From the NCBI RefSeq assembly GCF_022965805.1, contig NW_027331277.1, positions 1 to 64,000 on the forward strand: DNA of 64,000 bases, read 5' to 3'. The stretch's first letter is position 1; the number at the start of each line of letters is the position of its first letter. This document shows positions 23,199-32,858 of this stretch, in pieces. Below the pieces are notes generated by a model. It made no database searches, had not been told where the DNA came from, and worked only from the letters and a program-made list of their open reading frames with translations. Source of the stretch: Primulina eburnea. Its lineage: Eukaryota > Streptophyta > Magnoliopsida > Lamiales > Gesneriaceae. Made by a program: the position numbers and the translations under genes.

Positions 23199-25140
23199 TC
23201 TCTAAGATGGCACATTTTATAGCTTGTCATAAAACCGATGATGCTTCAAACATTGCGGATTTGTTCTTTAGAGAAGTTGTAAGGTTGTATGGCACGACTA
23301 GGACTATTGCTTCTGATCGCGATGTTAAATTCTTGAGTTACTTTTGGAAGACTTTATGTGCTAAACTTGGCACAAAATTGTTGTTTTCTACTACTTGTCA
23401 TCCTCAAACGGATGGACAAACTAAAGTTGTCAATAGAACTTTGGGAACACTTTTGCGTGCTATTCTTAAAAAGAACTTGGATTGACATTTCTATGGACTT
23501 AATTTTGGGTTGCCTAGGACTAAGAAGGGGAGGGATTCTATTTTTGTTGTTGTGGATAGATTCTCTAAGATGGCACATTTTATAGCTTGTCATAAAACCG
23601 ATGATGCTTCAAACACTGCAGATTTGTTCTTTAGAGAAGTCGTTAGGTTGCATGGCATAACTAGGACTTTTGCTTTTGATCGCGATGTTAAATTCTTGAG
23701 TTACTTTTGGAAAACTTTATGGGCTAAACTTGGCACAAAATTGTTGTTTTCTACTACTTGTCCTCCTCAAACGAATGGACAAACTGAAGTTGTCAATAGA
23801 ACTTTGGGAACACTTTTGCGTGCTATTCTTAAAAAGAACTTGGATTGACATTTCTATGGAATATATTTTGGGTTGCCTAGGACTAAGAAGGGGATGGATT
23901 CTATTTTTTTTGTTGTGGATAGATTCTCTAAGATGGCACATTTTATAGCTTGTCATAAAACCGATGATGCTTCAAACATTGCGGATTTGTTCTTTAGAGA
24001 AGTCGCTAGGTTGCATGGCATGCCTAGGACTATTGTTTCTGGTCGCGATGTTAAATTATTGAGTTACTTTTGGAAGACTTTCTGGGCTAAACTTGGCACA
24101 AAATTGTTGTTTTCTACTACTTGTCATCCTCAAACGGATGGACAAACTGAAGTTGTCAATAGAACTTTGGGAACACTTTTACGTGCTATTCTTAAAAAGA
24201 ACTTGGATTGGCATTTTTATGGACTTTATTTTAACTTTGCCTAGTACTAAGAATGGGAGGGATTCTATTTTTGTTGTTGTGGATAGATTCTCTAAGATGG
24301 CACATTTTATAGCTTGTCATAAAATCGATGATGCTTCAAACATTGCGGATTTGTTCTTTCGAGAAGTCGTTAGGTTGCATGGCATGCCTAGGACTATTGT
24401 TTCTGGTCGCGATGTTAAATTCTTGAGTTACTTTTGGAATACTTTTTGGGCTAAACTTGGCACAAAATTGTTGTTTTCTACTACTTGTCATCCTCAAACG
24501 GATGGACAAACTGAAGTTGTCAATAGAACTTTGGGAACACTTTTGCGTGCTATTCTTAAAAAGAACTTGGATTGACATTTTTATGGACTTTATTTTGGGT
24601 TTGCCTTGTACTAAGAAGGGGAGGGATTCTATTTTTGTTGTTGTGGATAGATTCTCTAATATGGCACATTTTATAGCTTGTCATAAAATCGATGATGCTT
24701 CAAACATTGCGGATTTGTTCTTTCGAGAAGTCGTTAGGTTGCATGGCATGACTAGGACTATTGCTTCTGATCGCGATGTTAAATTCTTGAGTTACTTTTG
24801 GAATACTTTTTGGGCTAAACATGGCACAAAATTGTTGTTTTCTACTACTTGTCATCCTCAAACGGATGGACAAACTGAAGTTGTCAATAGAACTTTGGGA
24901 ACACTATTGCGTGCTATTCTTAAAAAGAACTTGGATTGACATTTCTATGGACTTTATTTTGGTTGCCTAGGACTAAGAAGGGGAGGGATTCTATTTTGGT
25001 TGTTGTGGATAGATTCTCTAAGATGACACATTTTATAGCTTGTCATATAACCGATGATGCTTCAAACATTGCGGATTTGTTCTTTAAAGAAGTCGCTAGG
25101 TTGCGTGGCATGCCTAGGACTATTTTTTCTGGTTCTATGT
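23199..25140 (+). repeat. Integrase-derived satellite array, block 2
   Basis: Continuation of the array cut by Tekay 1. The interrupted monomer is 6725-6807 plus 23199-23479 (364 bp). Further boundaries are at 23480, 23843, 24206, 24570 and 24934. The last unit stops after 207 bp at about 25140, where retrotransposon gag sequence begins without any LTR end. Units match those of block 3 one for one (23480/36339, 23843/36702, 24206/37065, 24570/37430, 24934/37795). Confidence 0.95.
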
Positions 25141-26172
25141 GGTTTGAACAGGGAAATTCAAGACCAAGTGGAGCTTAGACATTACTTGGATCTAGATGAA
25201 ATGGTGCAAATGGCGATAAAAGTGGAGCAACAACTCAAGAGGAGAGGAGTTGGTCGTACCACACAAGCTGGGAATACATCAACACCTTGGCGTTCCAATG
25301 TTGTTAAACGTGAAGAAAGCAAGGTAGTGGTCAAGCCCAAAGTTGACACTAAACAGGAGGCGCCTAAGCAGGGAATGCAAGGTAAACCTGAAACTCCTAT
25401 TAATCGTTCTAGAGATATTAAATGTTTTAGGTGTCAAGGAGTTGGACATATTGCTAGCCAATGTCCCAATAAAAGGGTGATGGTGTTGAATAATTATGGG
25501 GAGTATGAATCTCATAGTGAGGGAGATGATGGAGAGGATGAAGATGAGATGCCTGCATTAGAGGATCCTGATGAGGGATATGAAGCAGTTGTGGGTGAGG
25601 CATTAGTGACTAGGCGTATCATGAGTGCCCAAGTCAAAGAAGAGGAGACGAATCAGAGGGAAAATTTGTTCCATACTAGATGTTTTGTCAGTGGCAAAGT
25701 TTGCAACATTATTATAGATGGAGGAAGTTGTACCAATGTTGCTAGTCTTGAAATGGTTGAAAAATTGAGCTTGCCTACTTTGAAACATCCCCAACCATAT
25801 AGGCTACAATGGTTGAATGACTGTGCCGAAGTGAAGGTGAACAAACAAGTTTTGGTTGCGTTTTCGATTGGGAAGTATATTGATGAGGTGTTGTGTGATG
25901 TGGTGCCAATGCATGCTTGTCATATTTTGTTAGGGAGACCATGGCAATATGATAGGCAAGTGACACATGATGGGTTTAGAAATAAATATTCTTTTGTACT
26001 CAAGAAAGAACCCATTGTTTTACTTCCTTTGTCCCCAAAGCAAGTATTGGAGGACCAATTGAAAAAGAAGAAAAGAGATGAGGCCGAAAGAAAGAGTGAA
26101 TTAAAAAGTGAGATGGCCTTTGAAAAGAAAAATGAAATGGCTAAAAAAAAAGTGATAAAAAAATTGAGATAG
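25141..26172 (+). pseudogene. gag: Gag C-terminal part and protease of the source-family element
   Basis: The open frame begins inside satellite DNA (25054) but real homology starts near 25141 with a [20 protein letters not shown] segment typical of the gag C-terminal capsid lobe. It continues with a zinc knuckle (CFRCQGVGHIASQCP), an acidic linker and a retropepsin-like protease with IIDGGSCTNVAS as the active-site segment, then LLGRPWQYDR. The DGGS form instead of DTGA is normal for some plant gypsy lineages. The frame ends in a Lys/Glu-rich low-complexity stretch at 26172, and the following RT frame is shifted. The nested relative has a stop at the same place (30748), so the break may be an old family trait. 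Confidence 0.85.
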
Positions 26173-26234
26173 CCATACAAAAGAAAAATGAGGAAAAAGA
26201 AAATGAGAGGAAAGAGGCCAAAAAGAAAACATAT

Positions 26235-27305
26235 ATGGCCCAAAAGAGTGAGTTGAAGCAATTGATGCACACACATGAACCACTTGTGTTGATTGTTTAT
26301 AAGGAGATCCTCCTTAACACAAGTGATATAGCCGGGTCCCTTCCGAGCATTGTAATTTCACTTTTGCAGGAATTTGAAGATGTATTTCCGGTGGAGCTAC
26401 CTCAAGGATTACCACCATTGAGAGGGATTGAGCCCCAAATTGATTTGGTACCCGGAAGTGTATTGCCAAATCGTCCAGCTTACAGAAGCAATCCGGAGGA
26501 GACTAAGGAGCTACAACTACAGGTAAGTGAGTTGTTAGATAGGGGTTTTGTGCGTGAGTCCATGTCTCCTTGTGCTGTACCTGTTTTACTAGTTCCTAAG
26601 AAAGATGGCTCATGGCGTATGTGTGTGGATTGTAGGGCAATTAATAACATAACCATCAAGTATAGGCATCCCATACCTAGACTAGATGATATGTTAGATG
26701 AGTTGCATGGTGCTTGTATTTTTAGCAAGATTGACTTGAAAAGTGGTTATCACCAAATTAGAATGAGGGAAGGTGATGAGTGGAAAACGGCTTTTAAAAC
26801 CAAGTACGGGTTATATGAGTGGATGGTCATGCCTTTTGGCTTAACTAACGCTCCTAGTACCTTTATGAGGTTGATGAATCATGTTTTGCGTGCTTACATA
26901 GGAAAATTTGTTGTGGTTTATTTTGATGATATTCTTGTGTATAGCAAAGATTTAGAAGAGCATGTTGAACATTTGAGACTTGTACTGATAACACTTAGGG
27001 ATGAACATTTATATGCTAATCTTAAGAAATGTGATTTTTGTACAAGCAAGCTTGTTTTTCTAGGTTTTGTGGTAAGTTCACAGGGGATACAAGTGGATGA
27101 CGACAAGGTAAGTGCTATTCGAGATTGGCCAACACCTGCTAATGTTAGTCAAGTTCGAAGCTTTCATGGGCTTGCAAGCTTCTATAGGAGGTTTGTAAAA
27201 GATTTTAGCACACTGGCGGCACCGATGACGGCGGTGATTAAGAAACACGTTCCATTCCGGGCGAGGAGCAAGAGAAGTCTTTTAATATTATTAAACAAAA
27301 ATTAA
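26235..27305 (+). pseudogene. pol: Reverse transcriptase of the source-family element
   Basis: 356 residues. After a linker with [19 protein letters not shown], the RT runs from about residue 55, with [36 protein letters not shown] and the catalytic [11 protein letters not shown] all intact. A thumb region follows ([28 protein letters not shown]). The frame is lost near 27258 by a small indel just before the RNase H domain, and the last 15 or so residues are spurious. It copies element RNA into DNA. Loss of the single frame makes this copy non-functional as it stands. Confidence 0.9.
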
Positions 27306-28077
27306 TAAATGCGCCTTTACTTGTTTTGCCTGATTTTGCTAATACTTTTGAAATTGAATGTGATGCTTCAGGTGTAGGCATTGGTGGTGTTTTGATGCAA
27401 GGAGGACGACCAGTGGCGTACTTTAGTGAGAAACTCAATGGAGCAGCACTGAACTATCCAACGTATGACAAGGAGTTGTACGCGCTTGTGAGAACCTTGG
27501 AGGTGTGGCAACACTACTTGAGGCCTAAAGAGTTTGTGATTCACACGGATCATGAGTCTCTTAAGCACCTTAAGGGGCAACAAAAGTTGAACAAGCGTCA
27601 TGCTAAGTGGGTGGCATTCATAGGTACATTTCCCTACATAATCAAATACAAACAAGGTAAGGATAATGTAGTGGCCGACGCACTATCACGGAGGTACGTA
27701 TTAATCTCTACCTTGGATTCGAAAATCTTGGGATTTGAACATATGAAAGAGATGTATTTGTTGGATGAGGATTTTAAGGAGATATTTGAAACATGTATGC
27801 ATGGTCCACATGATAAATTTTATTTGCATAATGGGTTTTTATTTAGAGAAGATAGATTGTGCATTCCTAAGTCATCAATTCGTGAATTACTTGTGAGGGA
27901 GGCACATGGTGGAAGTTTAATGGGGCATTTTGGTGTGGCTAAAACTTTGAGTTGTTTGCATGAGCATTTTTATTGGCCACATATGAAACGTGATGTTGAA
28001 CGTGTTTGTGAAAAATGCATTACTTGTAGACAAGCTAAGTCTAGAACACAACCACATGGATTGTATACACAACTTCC
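27258..28077 (+). pseudogene. pol: RNase H and integrase zinc finger of the source-family element
   Basis: Homology resumes in a new frame near 27258. RNase H shows [40 protein letters not shown] and VVADALSRR. It is followed by the integrase N-terminal zinc finger ([10 protein letters not shown] and [11 protein letters not shown], the HHCC pattern). The integrase reads up to LYTQLP and is then cut by the nested element at 28078. The frame continues into that LTR up to 28483, but those residues are not integrase. The rest of the integrase is at 32859 onward. Confidence 0.9.
28073..28077. repeat. Target site duplication CTTCC, left of nested element
   Basis: CTTCC precedes TGATGCGAAC and recurs at 32859-32863 after CACGTCA. 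Across it the integrase reading is continuous between 28077 and 32864. Confidence 0.95.
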
Positions 28078-28229
28078 TGATGCGAACATGGTAGCCTTGC
28101 ACGGGCGTATGAGCGAAGAAGATGGATTTACGTGCGAGGAGCAAAGTGGTGGGGGGCTCGGGATGCATGGAAGAATGTTGGAGGGCCAAAGGAATAGGAC
28201 TCAAGCATTAATCTCCTCAACCGAGTCTT

Positions 28230-28477
28230 CACGGACCTCGACACGGACCTGCACACGGGGTCCGTGCCCTTTACATCCGGAGATAAGCAAATACAGAGTC
28301 TACACGGACCCGACGACGGACCCAGGCACGGGGTCCGTGCCCTTTGTTATTGGCAAATACAGTGCCTACACGGACCCGCACACGGAGGCGAGCACGGGGT
28401 CCGTGTCCCTTGTTCCGGCTGAAGTTGTTACCCGAGTGTACACGGACCCGGACACGGAGGCACACACGGGGTCCGTG
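28230..28477 (+). repeat. Four 37-bp palindromic modules in the gag-only element U3
   Basis: Modules at 28230-28266, 28303-28339, 28369-28405 and 28441-28477. Each begins CACGGACC and ends GGGTCCGTG (inverted ends), with a CACGG-like core repeated at internal offsets 0, 12 and 24. Starts are 73, 66 and 72 bp apart. The second LTR has them at 32142, 32215, 32281 and 32353. Confidence 0.92.
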
Positions 28478-28555
28478 TCCTAGAGTTTTGGCCGAGAAAA
28501 ATTACTTTATTTAGAGTTTTATTTTGTTAGGAAACTAGATTTTATGATATCTTTT

Positions 28556-28564
28556 GATATATAG
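28556..28564 (+). promoter_or_regulatory. Putative TATA box, gag-only element LTR
   Basis: GATATATAG, about 80 bp downstream of the last palindromic module; same site at 32468-32476 in the other LTR. It is a motif match only. Confidence 0.45.
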
Positions 28565-28948
28565 ACTATGTTGAACGAATTTTTAGAACACAATACACAT
28601 ATTATTTTGAGTTTATCAAACTTGTGAGAATTTTCTCTCAACTTTTCAAAGCTTTTAGCTTTGTCAAATCAAATCAAACTTATCAAAGTTTTTAACTTTG
28701 TGGCGTTTGTCGGTCGTTGCTTGTGCGGATTGTCGTAGGCAAAGTTCTTCGAAGGTTCGTATAGTTTCCGATTGTTTATCCTCATGTTTATTTGTTGCTA
28801 AACTCTTGCTAGTTTAGAGGTGAATATCACACAATACTTGAATCAAAAGATCGGGAAAACACACGGATCTTAATATCGTAATTGAATAGAGGGTGCGATT
28901 TATTTTTAATCGTGTTTGCTATTTATTCGTATCAAGATTCACGTCATT

Positions 28949-28960
28949 TGGTATCAGAGC
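28949..28960 (+). other. Primer binding site (initiator tRNA-Met), gag-only element
   Basis: TGGTATCAGAGC, two bases after the LTR end CACGTCA. Confidence 0.93.
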
Positions 28961-29557
28961 CCAGGTTTATTGAATTCAAGTAAATTATCTTGTTCTTAAA
29001 TTGCAGATCTGTATTATCTATTCGTTTATTTTCAGATCTGTTTTGTTCTATCGTTCTTCGTAATTTTTTCGTGAATCTGTGATTCTCGAAATTTGTTGTT
29101 GATTTTTTTTTTTTGGGATTTTCGAGTAGTACTCAAGCCAAAAAAAAAAAAAAAATACAAAAATTCCGAAAATTCACCATTATTTCATTTTGATATATTG
29201 TTCTATTCCCTTTAGAGAGTCATATTTAATTGTCTCTCACAGTCAAAAAATAAAAATAAAAATTTCCTATATTAGAATTTCTTGTCTACACAGTCCAAGT
29301 GAGTCGGTCGCATTTGTTCACAAGTTTGAACTTTGATTGTTTGATATCCCAAATACAAAGCTTGAGCACACTTTTGAGAGTACTATCAAATTCGAGTGGA
29401 AACATTTGAGTGTGAGTGTTATTTCTTTGGAGTGACTAGTGAGTATTTGTTGTGAGCAAACAAATAAGAGGTAAAAGACGAGTGAATTTCTTTGGAGAGA
29501 TCGTGAGCATTTGGGTGAGGATTATTTTATTTCCACTAACCTTTTCTTGCAGGTATA
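28961..29557 (+). other. Untranslated leader of the gag-only element
   Basis: AT-rich, about 600 bp. It contains a T12 run (29103-29114) followed 25 bp later by an A16 run (29140-29155), which could pair as a long A-T hairpin. No reading frame is evident before the ATG at 29558. Confidence 0.7.
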
Positions 29558-30748
29558 ATGATTGACGAACGTCAATTTCAAACAATGTTAGGAGGGTTGG
29601 ATAAAATATGGGAGGAGGAGTTTAAGCCCTTACGTGAGAGGTATAGGCGGTGCGAGGAAGAGGAGACATATGATAGGCGGGTTGGTGAGAATAGGCGAGG
29701 TAGGAGAGTTGATGTAAATAGATCGTTGCATGTGAATTATGATGATGATAGGCGATGTGAGGAGAATAGTGGGTATAAATGTCGGGGAGTGTATAGGAGA
29801 AGTCACACTAAGATGATAGTTCCATCTTTTAGTGGGAGAGCCGATCCAAAGGAGTACCTTGAGTGGGAGAGAAGGATGGAATGTATATTTGAGAGCCGGG
29901 AGGATTATACCGAAGCCATGAAGGTAAGACGAGCTTGTAGTGCGTTTACCAACTATGCTACTTCTTGGTGGGATAAGTTAGTATTGTGTAGGAGACGATG
30001 TGGGTATGACCCTATAATTACGTGGGATGAGATGAAAAGGGTGATGAGGAAACAATTTGCTCCAAATCAAAATAATAGGAGAGGTGGCAGGAGAGATGAG
30101 CATAGCTTGTATGATGATTCATTGGCTTCCCCTTGGCGGGCGAGCTTGGAAGAGAAGAAGGTCATGACTAGACCGAAGTTTGTCTCGAAGCATGGGTATC
30201 AAGGTACATCTAAAATTTCAAAATTTAGTACTTTTGATATTCAATGTATTTGGTGTCTAGAGTTTGGACATTATATTACCCAATGTCCACGTGAGGAGAT
30301 GACCGTAGTAAAATCGCTAGTTGAGCTTAAATCTCAAATGGAGGTGGATATTGCGGTTGAGTCTCAATTGGAGGATGAGGTTGCAGTCGAGTGTGGAGTT
30401 GAAGTGAGCATTGATGTTGAGCCTAAAGTGGAGGTTGAGGGAATTGAGAAGGTTGGTACTCCACTGATTTCTGACTTGAGAATAGAGTGTTGTGCTGTGG
30501 AGGGTGAATTCTTAGATGGTGGATTTGTTTCTAATGTGTGTGCTATGGAGGAGAAAAAAGAAAGTAGTAATAATTTGTTGCAGGCATGTTATGATTCATC
30601 ATGTACCTTTCTTGATCCATCTATTTCAATTGTAATTACTGACGATCAACTGCAATCTAATTGTGTGAGTGAAAAAGAATTTAAAATGGCCGAAAGAAAG
30701 AGAGATCAAAAGAGTGAGATGGCCATAGAAAAGAAAAAAGAGAGATAA
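29558..30748 (+). CDS. gag: Shortened Gag of the non-autonomous element
   Basis: 396 residues from the first good ATG after the leader. It has a charged Arg/Glu-rich N-terminus, a capsid N-lobe (about 88-170, IVPSFSGRADPKEYLEWERRMECIFE and SWWDKL), and a zinc knuckle with C230, C233, H238 and C243. An acidic region made of degenerate repeats rich in EVDIAVE and VEVE follows, then a Lys/Glu tail. The capsid C-lobe present in the related element ([12 protein letters not shown]) is missing between about 175 and 215, so the protein is internally deleted yet still open. Retention of an open gag in an element with no pol is the mark of TR-GAG elements; whether it still assembles is unknown. Confidence 0.85.
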   Translation: MIDERQFQTMLGGLDKIWEEEFKPLRERYRRCEEEETYDRRVGENRRGRRVDVNRSLHVNYDDDRRCEENSGYKCRGVYRRSHTKMIVPSFSGRADPKEYLEWERRMECIFESREDYTEAMKVRRACSAFTNYATSWWDKLVLCRRRCGYDPIITWDEMKRVMRKQFAPNQNNRRGGRRDEHSLYDDSLASPWRASLEEKKVMTRPKFVSKHGYQGTSKISKFSTFDIQCIWCLEFGHYITQCPREEMTVVKSLVELKSQMEVDIAVESQLEDEVAVECGVEVSIDVEPKVEVEGIEKVGTPLISDLRIECCAVEGEFLDGGFVSNVCAMEEKKESSNNLLQACYDSSCTFLDPSISIVITDDQLQSNCVSEKEFKMAERKRDQKSEMAIEKKKER

Positions 30749-30781
30749 GATGAAAATGCAAAAGAGGCCAAAGAAAAAGAA

Positions 30782-32395
30782 ATGAAAAATAATTTGATGG
30801 CCCAAAGGAGTGAAAAGAGTGAGGATGAGAGTTGCTTATTATTGCATAAACCATTACATGTACCTTTGTACAAAGTGGTTTATCCATATTGTGATGATAT
30901 CGCCGGTTCAATCCCGAGCATTGTTAATTTTTCTTTGCAAGATTCTATTGGTGTCATGATGTGGAGGCGAGCAAGTAGAGATGGTGTGGGAAAGCCATGG
31001 AATGACCCATATGACTTCGAAGGCAATCAAGGTGAGGTAAGGTTAGTTGCCAGCGCAACAACCATGAGGTATGATTTGCTTCCTTACCTTAATTCATTGT
31101 TGTTTTGTTTTCAAGAATTATGGGGACAAGTTGGAAATGTGTTGTTTAGAAGATGTGAATGTGATTTAATCTTGTTGCCTAAGTGTCATAGAAGTGAGAA
31201 TGAATACGCATTGCATGAATTAGATTCAAATGTTATTGATTTTGAGTGTTCAAAGATTGTCCAATTGACACTTTGTCATGGCAATGACCTATGTGCATTA
31301 GGATTAACTTCATGTGGTGAGTTGAATGATAACATGGATAGTACATTTAGTGTGTTCTATTTGCATGATTCCTACTTGTTTGATGAAGACTTTGGGAAGA
31401 GCATGAATGACTATAAGAATTTCTTTGTCCATGATGAATATACTTTTAAGGAGATTAAGTTGTTCATGTTATGCTCATTTTACGAGTTACCCGCTAGTGA
31501 TGCATATTGTCATGATTTCATTATTGATAAGATGCATGCATTTCAATGTTGGTTACATATAAAAAGGTATGTCGAATGGTGTTGTAACGAGGGTCTTGCA
31601 TGTATGAAGATAGCAAGTAGGTTAGGGTTCTATGACATGCATGACTTAATTCTTAGTCCTAGTAAGCAATATATTTACATTTGTACCATACTTGCTTTGG
31701 TGTTGACTAGGTCTAAGAAGGGGAGGAACTTGATATTTTTGATACTTAATCATATTTTATCATTTGGTGTCCTTTGTTGTTTGGTGTATATTGAGGTTGG
31801 TGATTTGATAGTGAAAGAAACCTTGGAGTTGGAGTTCAAAGCGTGGATGGAGCACGTGGGCGATAGCACCTACAAACTTGAGCTTAAAGGTAAGTATGTT
31901 GGTAATTTAATTCTTGTTATTACTAACTTGCGTCGCTTTTGTGTAGGTAGTGAAGATTTGAGGACAAATCCTTTTCAAGAAGGGGAGGATGATGCGAACA
32001 TGGTAGCCTTGCACGGGCGTATGAGCGAAGAAGATGGATTTACGTGCGAGGAGCAAAGTGGTGGGGGGTTCGGGATGCATGGAAGAATGTTGGAGGGCCA
32101 AAGGAATAGGACTCAAGCATTAATCTCCTCAACCGAGTCTTCACGGACCTCGACACGGACCTGCACACGGGGTCCGTGCCCTTTACATCCGGAGATAAGC
32201 AAATACAGAGCCTACACGGACCCGACGACGGACCCAGGCACGGGGTCCGTGCCCTTTGTTATTGGCAAATACAGTGCCTACACGGACCCGCACACGGAGG
32301 CGAGCACGGGGTCCGTGTCCCTTGTTCCGGCTGAAGTTGTTACCCGAGTGTACACGGACCCGGACACGGAGGCACACACGGGGTCCGTGTCCTAG
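30782..32395 (+). CDS. Second ORF of the non-autonomous element, a degenerate pol remnant reading into the LTR
   Basis: 537 residues, of which about 400 precede the LTR. I find no RT, RNase H or integrase catalytic motif. Short islands match the host-element polyprotein in order: MAQRSEKSE and GSIPSIVNFSLQ (linker before RT), TRSKKGRNLIF (start of integrase core), and STYKLELKGKYV plus [15 protein letters not shown] (integrase C-terminus). The sequence is thus the collapsed remainder of pol that happens, or is selected, to stay open. The last 135 residues are translated U3, including the palindromic modules as YTDP and TGSV repeats. It could be a real adaptor protein or chance; a Leu/Cys-rich middle offers no recognisable fold. 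Confidence 0.5.
   Translation: MKNNLMAQRSEKSEDESCLLLHKPLHVPLYKVVYPYCDDIAGSIPSIVNFSLQDSIGVMMWRRASRDGVGKPWNDPYDFEGNQGEVRLVASATTMRYDLLPYLNSLLFCFQELWGQVGNVLFRRCECDLILLPKCHRSENEYALHELDSNVIDFECSKIVQLTLCHGNDLCALGLTSCGELNDNMDSTFSVFYLHDSYLFDEDFGKSMNDYKNFFVHDEYTFKEIKLFMLCSFYELPASDAYCHDFIIDKMHAFQCWLHIKRYVEWCCNEGLACMKIASRLGFYDMHDLILSPSKQYIYICTILALVLTRSKKGRNLIFLILNHILSFGVLCCLVYIEVGDLIVKETLELEFKAWMEHVGDSTYKLELKGKYVGNLILVITNLRRFCVGSEDLRTNPFQEGEDDANMVALHGRMSEEDGFTCEEQSGGGFGMHGRMLEGQRNRTQALISSTESSRTSTRTCTRGPCPLHPEISKYRAYTDPTTDPGTGSVPFVIGKYSAYTDPHTEASTGSVSLVPAEVVTRVYTDPDTEAHTGSVS
31976..31989 (+). other. Polypurine tract, gag-only element
   Basis: AAGAAGGGGAGGA just before the LTR start TGATGCG; it lies inside the NPFQEGE coding context. 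Confidence 0.85.
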
Positions 32396-32858
32396 AGTTT
32401 TGGCCGAGAAAAATTACCTTATTTAGAGTTTTATTTTGTTAGGAAACTAGATTTTATGATATCTTTTGATATATAGACTATGTTGAACGAATTTTTAGAA
32501 CACAATACACATATTATTTTGAGTTTATCAAACTTGTGAGAATTTTCTCTCAACTTCTCAAAGCTTTTAGCTTTGTCAAATCAAATCAAACTTATCAAAG
32601 TTTTTAACTTTGTGGCGTTTGTCGGTCGTTGCTTGTGCGGATTGTCGTAGGCAAAGTTCTTCGAAGGTTCGTATAGTTTTCGATTGTTTATCCTCGTGTT
32701 TATTTGTTGCTAAACTCTTGCTAGTTTAGAGGTGAATATCACACAATACTTGAATCAAAAGATCGGGAAAACACACGGATCTTAATATCGTAATTGAATA
32801 GAGGGTGCGATTTATTTTTAATCGTGTTTGTTATTTATTCGTATCAAGATTCACGTCA
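31990..32858 (+). repeat. 3' LTR of the nested gag-only element
   Basis: 869 bp, same length as the 5' copy, ending CACGTCA before CTTCC. About seven single-base differences from 28078-28946 by eye, below 1 percent. Confidence 0.95.

Larger units (their letters stand above)
28078..28946 (+). repeat. 5' LTR of the nested gag-only element
   Basis: 869 bp, TGATGCGAAC to ATTCACGTCA. U3 carries four 37-bp GC-rich modules. The downstream half resembles the U5 region of the host-element LTR (shared CTTATCAAAG, TTTGTGGCGTTTGTCG and TTGAAGGTTCG-like blocks). Confidence 0.95.
28078..32858 (+). mobile_element. Non-autonomous gag-bearing LTR retrotransposon (TR-GAG-like), nested in integrase
   Basis: 4781 bp, both LTRs exactly 869 bp with about seven differences by eye, primer binding site 28949-28960 and polypurine tract 31976-31989. 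The 3.0-kb interior has a gag frame and a second frame without RT, RNase H or integrase motifs. Its gag tail, GSIPSIV linker, polypurine tract with the [11 protein letters not shown] coding context, and the U5 part of the LTR are all related to the element it landed in. It is therefore a deletion derivative of that family and must borrow its enzymes. Confidence 0.92.

Noticed and set aside
25054..25140. N-terminus of the 25054-26172 frame as a real protein start
   Set aside because: The first 30 or so codons are satellite sequence in a different frame from integrase; homology to gag begins near 25141.
28078..28483. RNase H/integrase frame extended into the LTR as a natural fusion protein
   Set aside because: The extension is produced by the insertion of the gag-only element at 28078; the true continuation is at 32864.
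28949..32858. Gag-only element as an autonomous retrotransposon with a divergent pol
   Set aside because: No RT, RNase H or integrase catalytic motifs in any frame between 30749 and 31989, and the space (1.2 kb) is too small.
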